NCBI RefSeq assembly: GCF_030272615.1
Contig: NC_081413.1
Coordinates: 186,772,669 to 186,836,668 of the forward strand
Direction of reading: 5' to 3'
DNA length: 64,000 nucleotides
DNA from: Cryptomeria japonica
Taxonomy: Eukaryota; Streptophyta; Pinopsida; Cupressales; Cupressaceae
Numbering within the stretch: position 1 is the first letter of the stretch; every line of letters begins with the position of its first letter. The position numbers and the translations under genes were made by a program. Shown here piece after piece: positions 1 through 9,433 of the stretch. A model generated the notes under the pieces. The model was not told the DNA's origin. It did not search any database and was given only the letters and a program-made list of their open reading frames with translations.

Positions 1-694
1 AGAAAACTGGTAGGAAGTCAGTAATTGAAAATGGGCGCTACCTCAAGGTCAAGAAAGAGAAATAAGTCATTGCCGAAACCATTGAGGGAACCAATCATGA
101 TAATGCAATCTGGTTGAGTGATGCTTAGACTTTTAGTCATGCCTTATCTCATGTTTGTTAGGAGAAAAAGAGGATGAAAGAAGCAGATAACTTTGTACCT
201 CCTGTCTCCCCTGCCAAGTCAGACTCTTTACCACTTTCCAAGGATATGCCTACAGAATGGAGTACTAGTCTAGACATGATATGTAGGGACCCTTGTATGC
301 TCATATTGTTGGAAATAATTTTGATTTCCACTAGTAATGAATCAGTGGGATATGTTCCCCATAGTTATATATCCGAAGAAGAGTCTATAGGTTGTATACC
401 CTTTGACCATGAATTTGAACAAACATCGGAGGAGTATGTTCCTCGTGATTATGTATCTGAAAGTGAATCTAAGGGATAATCTCCCCTTGACTATTTGAAT
501 AATCATTATATGTAAAATATAAGATAATTGAAATCCTTATTATATAAATAAAACTTTGGGTTGACAAAACATGCGCATAAGTTTCTTTAGGACTTTCATA
601 TTTAATAATGATGCTTTACTTTTTGGAATATCTATAACCTTCAGAGGATCTAATACAAATTAGACCTACATGTGAAAACAAATTTGTGAGAAAT
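1..694. other. Unassigned left edge, probably leader of the old gypsy element
   Basis: No LTR terminus or primer-binding site can be placed here. The stretch lies just upstream of a likely Gag start at 695 and may be the untranslated leader of the old gypsy element or unrelated debris. A 101-codon open frame at 174-479 is rich in Ser, Glu and Tyr and repeats acidic phrases ending in EEE or SES. It matches no family I recognise and could be a chance ORF. Confidence 0.4.
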
Positions 695-1850
695 GGTGAG
701 GACAAGAACCAACTAGGAGGGTAGTCAAGAAGAAGGCCAAGGTGTGGAAAACACTTAAGCAAAATTGAATCATATCCTGGCTATGATGAATGAAAGTAGG
801 GAGAGAATTGAGAACCTACAGAAAAAGTCTAATGAAACAGAAAGGCGAGAGGAATAAAATGTCAAGATGATTAGGAAGGAGAGAATAATCATGATCAAAC
901 ACAAGCAAGTGATCATGATAGTGGGGAAGCACAAAGTAGGGTTGAAATAAGTACAAAGAAAAGGCTTGCAAGTGAATTATCTCGAGACATGAAGAAAGTC
1001 ATTCCTCCTAAGTTTGAAGGAACCACTAGTGGGGATGTAGCTGAGGCATGGCTCACTGAAATAGAAAATATTTTGAGATCAAGAATTATTCTGAGATAAC
1101 CAGAGTTGTTTGGGGAGCTTATCAATTGGTTGGAGAAGCATCCAATTGATGGATGAACAAGAAAATGGAACTTGGGTTGAGTTCCTTAAGTCTTACTTGG
1201 AGTGAGTTTGTGGAAATATTTCGGAAGTGGTGGTTACCACAACTATTCTATGATCAAAAGTTGATTGATTTCTAGAATCTAAGACAAGGAGACTCCACGG
1301 TGAATGAGTACAGGGAAAAATTCACCTGTCTTCTGAAGTATGTACCCATGTACCAAAAGGAGGAGTGATTTCACATAATGAAATTTATCATGGGACTTAA
1401 TGCTCAGATCGGAAGAGAAGTGGATGTACATGGTCCTGCCACCATGGACTTAGTGTATGAAAAAGCTATTAAGCAAGAGAAGAGGCTTAAGTCTATCTCA
1501 AACTACTAGGAAAGGAGTCAAAAGAAGTTCAAGTGGTCACAAGATAATCAGTTTCCCAAGAAGCTAAGTATAGGTCAAAATTTTCTAAGGAAATGAGATA
1601 AAGGATATCACAACAATGAGAGTGAGCCTAAAAAGGACCGCAAGGGAAACAACAACTTGAGGAGTAATGAAGACCACAATGAAAAATTTGTACCAAGGAA
1701 TGCGCCATTAAGAGGATGTTTTACATGTGGAGGGGATCGTTATGCAAATCAATGTCCCAACAAATCACCAGGGACACAACCCCATGAAAACCCTCTACCT
1801 TTTCAATGAGAAGCATTCTAGCAAAAGATCCATGCTGCTCTAGACAACCG
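695..1850 (+). pseudogene. gag: Gypsy Gag remnant with CCHC-like knuckle
   Basis: ATG at 695 opens a frame reading MVRTRTN, like the MVxTRS starts of plant chromovirus Gag. A capsid-type segment follows (about 990-1500), with PPKFEGTTSGDVAEAWL, the W-rich WSEFVEIFRKWWLP and a MKFIMGLNAQI stretch, characteristic of the retrotransposon Gag family (PF03732). A nucleocapsid knuckle is seen at about 1718-1757 as CFTCGGDRYANQCP; the usual His is replaced by Tyr, so zinc binding would be impaired. Several stops (for example near 1098, 1273, 1366 and 1507) and frame changes break it. In an intact element Gag would form the cytoplasmic particle that packages the RNA. Confidence 0.8.
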
Positions 1851-2290
1851 ACAGGCAGAATACCAGATCACTCCCATACAAGTTCCAAGTACTTTGTTTG
1901 GAACACCCATTTCAATTTTAATTGATACTAGAGCTACAAAAAAAAAATGTTTCACCTAGAATAGCTAGTAATATTTCTATAAAAGTTGGTCACATGGAAA
2001 AATCTTGGATTATAGAATATGCAAATCAAACAAGAGCTAAGGTGGAACAATGACTATTTGAAGCTAGGGTAGAACTTTCAAATTTTCCTACGGAAGTGAA
2101 CTTGTATGTAGCCCCCCTAGGTTCTTATGATGTTATTTTAGGGATGAATTGGCTAGGGAAACATAGAGCCAAAGTGGATTATCATGCCAAATCTATACGA
2201 TGTCTAGATGATCTAGGAAATTGGGTATCTATTCAAGGAACTCCTAGAGAAGTTAAGTTACGACAAATCTTTGTCGTACAAATGTAAAGG
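1851..2290 (+). pseudogene. Gypsy aspartic protease remnant
   Basis: After the knuckle the frame reads ISILIDTRATKKK at about 1912-1950. The active-site triplet expected as Asp-Thr/Ser-Gly is Asp-Thr-Arg, and an A-run after it shifts the frame. Downstream, LGSYDVILGMNWLGKHRAKV (about 2120-2180) is the flap/C-terminal motif (DxILGMxWL) that marks gypsy proteases. The enzyme normally cuts the Gag-Pol polyprotein; this copy would be inactive because the Gly is lost. Neighbouring Gag and RT are in the expected order. Confidence 0.8.
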
Positions 2291-2982
2291 GCCAAGAAGA
2301 AAGGTCATCAACTTTTCATTGTCAAAATGGAAAAACTTAAGGAAAGCAATGAGTTTATAACTCAAGGTTATGTAATGTATTATGGACCTAGAGACTGTCA
2401 AGAAGTTGAGGATGGTGAGATAAGGGAATTAGGAAAGTCGGGGATAATGGAAAAGTATCCTACACTTAAGGAATATGTGGATGTATTTCCAAAATAATTA
2501 CCTAGATTGCCTCCCAAAAGAGTGTTTGATTTTTCCATTGACATTATTCTAGGATCATAACCTATATCAAAGATTCCATACAAGATGACCATGACAGAGT
2601 TGATGGAGCTAAAAACTCAATTAGAAGAATTTTTGTCTAAAGGATTGATCAGACCTAGTGTATAACCCTGGGGAGCATCGATGATCTTTGTGAAGAAGAA
2701 AGATGGTACACTATGCTTGTGCATTAATTATCGATTTCTCAATAAAGCAAGGATAAAGAACAAGTACCTGTTACCATGTATTGATGATCTATTTGATCAA
2801 TGTGAGGAGCAACAGTGTTCTCAAAAAATGATTTGCTATCAAGATATCATCAATTAAGGATCAAGGATGAGGATATTTTTAAAACAACTTTCAAAACTAG
2901 ATATGGTCATTATGAGTTCACAATCCTACCCTTTGGACTAACAAATGCACCCACAACATTCATGAACTTGATGAATAATATA
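2291..2982 (+). pseudogene. Gypsy reverse transcriptase, N-terminal half
   Basis: The reading is typical of Ty3/gypsy RT: a connection segment with VFPK and LPRLPPKR, then ISKIPYKM, the fingers motif [27 protein letters not shown], and [20 protein letters not shown] just before the break. The frame changes near 2810-2880, and stops occur at about 2494, 2557 and 2662. The sequence stops at MNN-I, where element A is inserted, and resumes at 10617 with FKDFLDNF. The two halves join without loss except for the duplicated ATATA. Confidence 0.85.
2978..2982. repeat. Target-site duplication of element A (left)
   Basis: ATATA directly precedes the left LTR terminus and is repeated exactly at 10612-10616. 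The host RT frame reads through when one copy is removed, which confirms the junctions. Confidence 0.9.
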
Positions 2983-4125
2983 TGATGAATACTAAGAGGG
3001 GGGAGTGAATTAGTATACCAAAAAATACTAAACTCAAACACTTAAACAGTTTAGCAGTAAACCAGTATAACAATTTTGCTAACAAACCGGTTAAGACAAA
3101 TGCAAACCAAACATCAAATAAGGCATTCACCCACATGAGCACAATCACCATAACACAAGAGATTTTGATGTGGAAACCCGAATGGGAAAAACCACAGCGA
3201 GATGAAACTCACAAGTAACTATCTGTAGAATAGTAACCAGATCGGTTAAGGTCATACAATGTTCTTCACCAGAACAGATTCTGTTAGGAATCTCAATCTC
3301 TATTAGGAGATAAGTCCGATTAAAGACTACCTTGTGAGAGGATTTCAGATCCATAGTTGTGAACCACCTTGTTAGAGGATTTACAAAGGCTTTGCCAGGC
3401 CTACCCGATTAAGGGTTTCAGACTTGTCGAAGATGTGAGTAATCAACAAATAAGTGATCTAAATACTAGCATAGTATGCTTGGTTAGATCCTTGATAGCT
3501 CATTGTTAATGCATTTCAGCATTACTTCAGTCTTCAATATTTCCACACTCTGTTTCTTCACACAAACCTAATCTACTTATGTGATCGCACATACAAAAAC
3601 CTCATCAACCACCTAAAACCCTAACAACACCTAAAACCCTAGACATGATGTCCTTATAAAGGAATCTGATTTCATGTCGGTCCAATAGGATTACATTGCA
3701 AGTTCCTAGGTTCAGTGCATCTAGACACATTTGGCAACACGACACAGAATCACCGCCAAAGTGTCGGTGGATGATAACTCATCACAAAAAAAAATACCGG
3801 TTGGTAACTCATCACAGAGTAATACCGGTTCATACATTTAACCGATTACCGGTTCACACATTTTACCAATTACCGGTTTGTCAAAAAGAAGATTGGGAAA
3901 AATGATAACAACCACTTTGTTCCTTCGTATCGCTTTGGGATCCTCGAACCGCTTGAGGTCTTCATACCGCTTGAGATCGGTAAACACTTTCTGCAAAACA
4001 CCGATAGTCTAAAGACTGTAATACATAATACCGGTTGAGCATAACTCATACATACAAAAAGTGATCTCAAAGCAAGTGTGTGTCCATCAATGACAATCAC
4101 AACATCATCATCAAAAATGCCAACA
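2983..4125 (-). repeat. Element A 3' LTR
   Basis: This is 1143 bp, starting TGATGAATAC on + and ending GCCAACA (TGTTGGC on the sense strand), the TG..CA form. It is a near copy of 9434-10611. It lacks an 18-base AAGGTCA-type duplication present in the other LTR at about 9690-9720, and it differs by scattered substitutions and a short indel near 2998. A sense-strand TATA box lies at 3652-3661. Confidence 0.92.
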
Positions 4126-4143
4126 ATCTCCCCCTTTGGCATT
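4126..4143 (-). other. Polypurine tract of element A
   Basis: On the minus strand the sequence reads CCAAAGGGGGAGAT immediately before the TGTTGGC terminus of the 3' LTR. It is the plus-strand primer site for reverse transcription. Element E carries almost the same PPT. Confidence 0.85.
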
Positions 4144-4413
4144 GATGGCAACACTTAGGAAAATTTTTGACATCTAAGTGTTTTACAACAAAAATATGCC
4201 ATAATCAAAATTACTCCCCCTAAGCATATACACTATCCCTTTTGCAGAAAATACAATGTATACTACTCCCTTAAGGAGATAACATGAAAGCACACATAAC
4301 TTACATAGCATTCACCAAAATTTTAAATACAAAATACTACTCCCCCTTTGCCAACAATGACAAAGTATTGCAGAATAACCCTTGTTTCTCATTATCATTA
4401 ATATAATAAATGT
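4144..4413 (-). other. Non-coding gap between ORF2 and the PPT of element A
   Basis: About 270 bases of AT-rich DNA without an ORF. On + it holds several CTCCCCCT runs (purine tracts on the sense strand), which may be secondary PPT-like sequences. Nothing else is recognised. Confidence 0.5.
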
Positions 4414-7400
4414 TTATGACAATAATGAGTGAAACTTATCAAAAACCGATTTAAAATCCCGCATAAAGGTCTTCATGGATAAAGACCATGACTCAATTAA
4501 TGAGGTAGCCAACTCACTTTTTGTTTGCATCTAGGATACATGTTCCTCCATGGCATCTATGGTGCTCATCTCTTGAGTGACCATTAAGGCATCCAGATTG
4601 AGATAGCATTTCTGAAGTATTTGCAGTCTGGGTAGTAGAATCAGTTGAAGTTCCTGCAAATCTCTGGTCCGGTTGTTGATCTCTAACTCAATTTTGGCAG
4701 ACTGGAGCTGAAACCGGTGAACAGTTTGCCCATATGTAGTAAAGGAATCATAGGGCGTCTTGAAGGTGCTTATAAATGCCTGCAAATCAGATTATAGTTT
4801 TTCTTTCTGTGCAAGCACATCATCACAAAAGAGATGGGGTTGGCTTATCTTACTGAGAAGCAGTTTACCCTCATCCATAGCATCTCTTATGTCTTTCTGC
4901 TCTTTCTGAAGTTCACACCGGAGCTCGTTCAATTTCTTCACTAAGGCAATGTTTAGTGCCTTTTGATGCTTCTTATGTGCGTTAGCTGCAACAACCTCTT
5001 CCAGGCTTTTTACCTGGTCCTCCACGACTGTGCATACAAGTTTTAGCTGGGCCAAAGAGGAATCAGTATTGGGGAGGTTGGTATCGGGAATCAAACTGGT
5101 AAGTGTATCCACCGTAGTTTGAATAACGTCTTGCTCCTTTTTCCTCCTTAAAGCTTCTAGTCGCTCTTGAGCAAGCTTAATGCTTTGGAGCAGCTCCAAT
5201 TCATTTGCAAATTGGAGGTCAATGGGACTGGTAATGTCAGCCGGTTTGGCTTGACTACCGGTTGCCTTTGGTGTGTCCACATGTGTGGTCTTTGCCGCTT
5301 CCTTCTTCACTTCAGCTTTTTGCTTTTCCTCTTCTGCCTTCTTTTGTTCCTCTGCTTCTTTATTTTTCTTTTCTTCATCCTTCTTCCTTTCTTCTTCCTT
5401 CTGCTTCTCTTCTTCTTTCTTCTTCTCCTCTTCCTGTTTCCTCTTCTCCTCTTCCTTTTTCTTCTTCTCCTCTTCCTGTTTCCTCTTCTCCTCTTCCTAT
5501 TTCCTTTTCTCTTCTTCTTTTCTCTTCTCCTACCCTTTTGGTTTCTTTTTCTCCTCTTCCTTTTTCTTTTTCTCCTCTTCTACTTGTTTCCTCTTCTCTT
5601 CCTCTTGATTCTTTTTCTCTTTCTCCGCTTGCACTTTATCAACCTTTTCTTTGTCCACTCTCTCTTTCTCAACCTTTTTCTTTGTTGCATCTAGAGTGAG
5701 ATTTTCACCATCCAAAGCATCAAAGTCAATTGTGTCCATCTATTCAGTGACCGGTTCTCCTTCACTATCATATACCTCATCCGGTTTTTCGGTTTCTAGT
5801 TCTTGCTCAGCCTTCTTGTTGGCTTCAGACACTTGGTGCAACCTCTCAGCGGCTTTGGCATGTGAGTGTGTATCTTTTACCACTTCAGGAACTTTCCCAT
5901 CCAGTAACAGGAGTCTTCTTCTTCTCATGAAGAAGAGGCCTTTGTATTTATCCATAACTTCATATAGCTCTGAATTTGACACATCAGGAAAATATTGTGC
6001 AAAAATTTCCTCTCTTATTTCCTATTCCTTTTCTATGGCAATGCGCCATTTGTTATCTAAAGAATTGTATAAAGAATCTGGTGTCATAGATCTAATTTTT
6101 GATGGCGACCGGACATTAATACATAAATATTGAATAACTTCCTGTTCAACTTCCTCCTTTTCATTGTCATCAAAATCATCAAAATGATCTATTAAATCAC
6201 TTAGCACTTTTCTCCTAATATTCTTGATAGTTCTTTGACAATGTGTCAATGGTTTGTAAGAGGAAATGTCTATATTTACCAGTGCTGATGATGTCAGTTC
6301 ATTGCTATTTGTCTTTGTCTTCTTCCTCATTTGCCAAGTCTTTTTAGGCTGTACCTTGGGTTCTGTATCCTTAGAATCTAGTGAGGTGTTCTTAGTTTTC
6401 TGCTTTCTTTCAAAGACCTTGGCAGGTGCAACTTCCGGTTTCTTCTTGGCCGGTGACCGCTTGGTCACTTTGGGACTTGTTGAAGTAACCGGTGCCGATA
6501 CCAATGGCACTGCCTTTCCCTTCTTCACTGAAGGTTCTTCAACCGGTGTTACCCTCTCCAAGTAGGTGTCGGTTCTCTTCTTCTTTGGATCAAGAGGTGA
6601 GGCAAGTAGGGTAGAGGCATACCCATCAAGCATGTCATACATCACCTCATATCCCATGGGCTCCACTTCTTCCTTTCTGGGCACAACTGCCTCCATTATG
6701 CACTCATCTACTCTAATGACAAAGCAGATGTCCTCTTCATACTTCTTGACAATATCGCTAGATATTCTCATCCTCTGGCTCATCTTGTGTCTGAATTCAT
6801 CAAAGTATTTGTTCAAGACTTCAGGATAACCAGTTCCTAATGCTTGAAGACTTTCTCTGATTTGCTTGGTAACCGGTTGGTCAGCAAACCATTGTATATC
6901 ACTGACTCCCAGAAAATAGCCTTGAAAATAGAAAAATAAACCTACTAACAGTTGTCCAAATTTAAATCTTAAGGCATTGTCCTGTTTCATAGATTTCAAG
7001 TTTACCAGAAGTTGCCTCTGCATACAGGTGCATAGATCAAATGATGCATCTTCCATGATCATTCTGTAGGTGGCATTCACCCCTGCTGCAGAAACATAGT
7101 TTATTCTGCTAGCATAGAATGTCTGGTATCCGATCACCATGCAGGCATATTTGACCAAATCATCCTTGATGGTGTTAACGGTCATTCCCCATTGGTCTCT
7201 CACAGAACCGGTGAGCTTGGTTATTTTTGTCTTAATGACTTTCCTTAGGGCTGGCACTTCTCTAATGTTACAAAAACCGGTGACGGCATGAATCGCTTCT
7301 GGTGTGATGTCATGTGTCCGCTCAAGATACATTTTGTCACCGTGTACTCTGCTTAGGATGATGCAGATGTGATCTTCTGTAAATTCTTCAAGAAAATAGA

Positions 7401-7659
7401 CCGCATTGTGAAGTTTCTTTCTTTCTAGGATGTTGTATTCCGGTTTGATCTTCTTGTCATTCCCGCAAAATAAACCTAACTGAGAATGGATCACTAGGGA
7501 TCCTAGGTCTTCTATTTTGCAATCAATATAATCTAAAATACCTTCCTCAACTATAACACCAGCGAGTATCTAGGATAGGGAATTGTATTTCATCTTCCTT
7601 TGTATGAAATCTGTTGAATCACTAGATGCACTCGAACTGGAGTGCGATGCAGAAGCCAT
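4414..7659 (-). pseudogene. Element A ORF2: about 1081-residue protein of unknown function, seven in-frame stops
   Basis: ATG at 7659 starts MASASHSSSS, and one frame stays open to TAA at 4414 apart from stops at 7572, 6024, 5742, 5532, 5499, 4794 and 4533. Regions on the sense strand: a conserved globular part (about 7500-6650) with LSRVHGDKMYLE, KFGQLLVGLFFYFQGYF, KYEEDICFVIRVD and EPMGYEV; a basic Lys/Pro/Thr-rich linker (about 6600-6270); a second conserved patch LYNSLDNKWRIAIEKE (about 6070); a long Glu/Lys repeat (5690-5330) predicted to be coiled coil or single helix; and a helical C-terminus. Both conserved parts match ORF2 of element E. The block pattern faintly recalls a plant transposon-protein domain (PF20167-like), at low confidence. 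No catalytic motif is evident. It is probably made from a downstream or alternative start, since it is separated from Gag by about 440 nt. Confidence 0.75.
5330..5690 (-). repeat. Purine-rich repeat encoding a Glu/Lys tract inside ORF2
   Basis: On + this is a run of CTTCTTCTCCTCTTCC-type units about 12-33 bases long. On the coding strand it is GAGGAGAAG-rich and gives EEEKRKQ/EEEKKKK repeats in the ORF2 frame. Length changes are always in frame within the gene. It could have expanded by replication slippage and may form a purine-rich triplex or H-DNA. The antisense plus-strand ORFs over it (Leu/Phe/Ser only) are shadows. Confidence 0.85.
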
Positions 7660-8102
7660 GATAAACAAAGAAGCTCTAAAAATACCTTCACGAATCGAGA
7701 TTTAGGGCTTTGACACTGTAGCTAGCAACACACCACTTTGGTTGCTTGGAACACCGCTTAGTGTTCTTCACTTGACTGAATGATACTATCTCTGGATTCT
7801 ACTTCAAATTTTTTGAGATCTCTCTAAATCGCAAAACGAATTGCCTTTGGTCACTCTGCACTTGATAATTTCTTCACTCACAAATTGATAAGTGAAAATG
7901 ACTTGAAAATCCCTTTTAAACAAATTCTTCACCTACCATAATAAATGCTCCACCATTAGGTTATAAACCCTAATTTTGCCTTTTACCATTTTTGATCTTC
8001 TGTCGATTGACAGGTAACACATACCGGTTAAGGTCTTTTACTGGTGTAAACCGGGGGTTCGAAACATTTCACCGATTTGTTCCCCCTAAGCTTTTCTGAA
8101 GC
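7660..8102 (-). other. Spacer between Gag and ORF2 in element A
   Basis: 443 bases without an open frame of note. It contains two TACCGGT/ACCGG motifs near 8022-8050 and ends just upstream of the ORF2 ATG. It is a candidate leader for ORF2 translation, as an internal promoter or splice region. No clear TATA box or splice pair could be fixed by eye. Confidence 0.45.
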
Positions 8103-9383
8103 TTAGTTTGCCGGTTCAACGACTTCCACACTAGGTGCTGAAACTGATTCTTCTTGTGACACTTCTTCAGTTTTCTTCTTCCATGTTGTCTTCATATCTA
8201 CTTGAACAGTTTCAACATCAATCTTTCCTTCCGGAGTGACCGGTATATCATCTGATATGTTCTTTCTCATTCTGCAAATTCTGGCAGGGTGTCCCTGTTT
8301 GTTGCAATGATAACATACCATTCCAGGTGTTCTCCATGGTCCATTGTTCATTCTACCATTCTTCCTCCCTCATGTTGCAACAGTGTGACCGCTATCATGG
8401 CAAATCAAACAGGTTGCTCTCCAACCGGTTTCCGCTTGATAGCCACCACCACCTGACTGATGGTCATAGGCATTATACTGGTTTGGATTCCGGTTCACAG
8501 AGGATTCAGGAAAAACTCCTTGACTCCTTTGAGGATATCTTCCAGTGTTGTGTATAACAGACCTGCATTCAAATTCTCTATGCCCGAACTTGTTGCATGC
8601 ATAACAGTTACCATTGAATCTATTGGATCTAGGCTTATTGTTTAGAAAGTAAGGAAAATTATTGTAAGCCTTACTTCTACATACATTGGCAGTGTGTCCT
8701 TCTTTGAGACAATTAAAGCAAATAGGTTTAAACTTTTGCTTACCTTTATCCTTTGGTGTTGGTTGCTTCTTTGATTCTCCATCTTTTGTTCCAGAGGTCT
8801 CACCTTCCTCATATCCAGAAAAACCAAGTCCAGTGGTATTTTTTACCAGTTTTACTAATTCAAGCTTTTGTTCTAGCTTAACAGTACTCTTATTGAATTT
8901 GGCAAGTATTTCCTTTGACTCAGTGAGTTCCTTGGAAATAGAAGCATTGGATTCCTTCAAGATTGCATTCTCAGAAATAGCCATATTTAGTTCACCTTGC
9001 ATTTCTTCTTTTTCCACTTTACTCTCTTGTAGATGAGCGGCAAGGGCACTGATTTCTTGCTTCAGCTTGGAGATCTCATGATCTTTGTCTTTTACCAGAT
9101 CTTCAGCTTTCCTCCGGTTCTCAAGCTCTTGACACATTCTGATAGTCAGTCCTTCCAGTTCCCTTCTTAGGTCAGCATTAGATTCATTCAGTTTTTCAAC
9201 TTCTTCAACTAGGGCTTCCATGTCTGCTTCATCAGAAGAACTATTTTCAGTAAGCTCCATCAGTTTCTCAGCATGCTCTCTTCTCTTTGCTAGAGAGGCT
9301 TTATATTTGACTTTGAGTTCATCAAAGGCTTTCTCAGTCTGAGTGAGACGATGAGTAAGCTCCCTCACAGTGTATTCCCCCAT
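8103..9383 (-). pseudogene. gag: Element A Gag-like protein: coiled coil plus four CCHC knuckles, one nonsense codon
   Basis: The ATG at 9383 (MGEYTVRELTH) lies 37 nt after the PBS. The frame runs 426 codons with one stop at 8372-8370. Residues about 1-220 are heptad-rich (Glu/Lys/Leu) coiled coil with no recognised capsid fold. Then come knuckles CFNCLKEGHTANVC, CYACNKFGHREFEC, CLICHDSGHTVAT-stop and CYHCNKQGHPARIC, followed by an acidic tail. The stop falls exactly on the last Cys of knuckle three, so it is a Cys-to-TGA change in a once-intact gene. The length (1281 nt including stop) equals that of element E Gag. The knuckles suggest RNA packaging; the coiled coil suggests self-assembly or association with a helper Gag. 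Confidence 0.85.
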
Positions 9384-9419
9384 ATCTCCTTCCAAGTGGT
9401 TAAACTTACAGAAAGGTGG

Positions 9420-9431
9420 GCTCTGATACCA
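9420..9431 (-). other. Primer-binding site of element A
   Basis: The minus strand reads TGGTATCAGAGC, complementary to the 3' end of plant initiator Met tRNA, two bases (AT) after the 5' LTR end. This sets the direction of reverse transcription and the LTR border at 9434. Confidence 0.92.
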
Positions 9432-9433
9432 AT

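Noticed and set aside
913-1125. Minus-strand ORF inside the old gypsy Gag
   Set aside because: Antisense shadow of the Gag reading frame on the plus strand.
5167-5694. Plus-strand Leu/Phe-rich frames that look like a membrane protein
   Set aside because: They are antisense to the Glu/Lys repeat of ORF2; the composition is fully explained by the CTT/CTC repeat.
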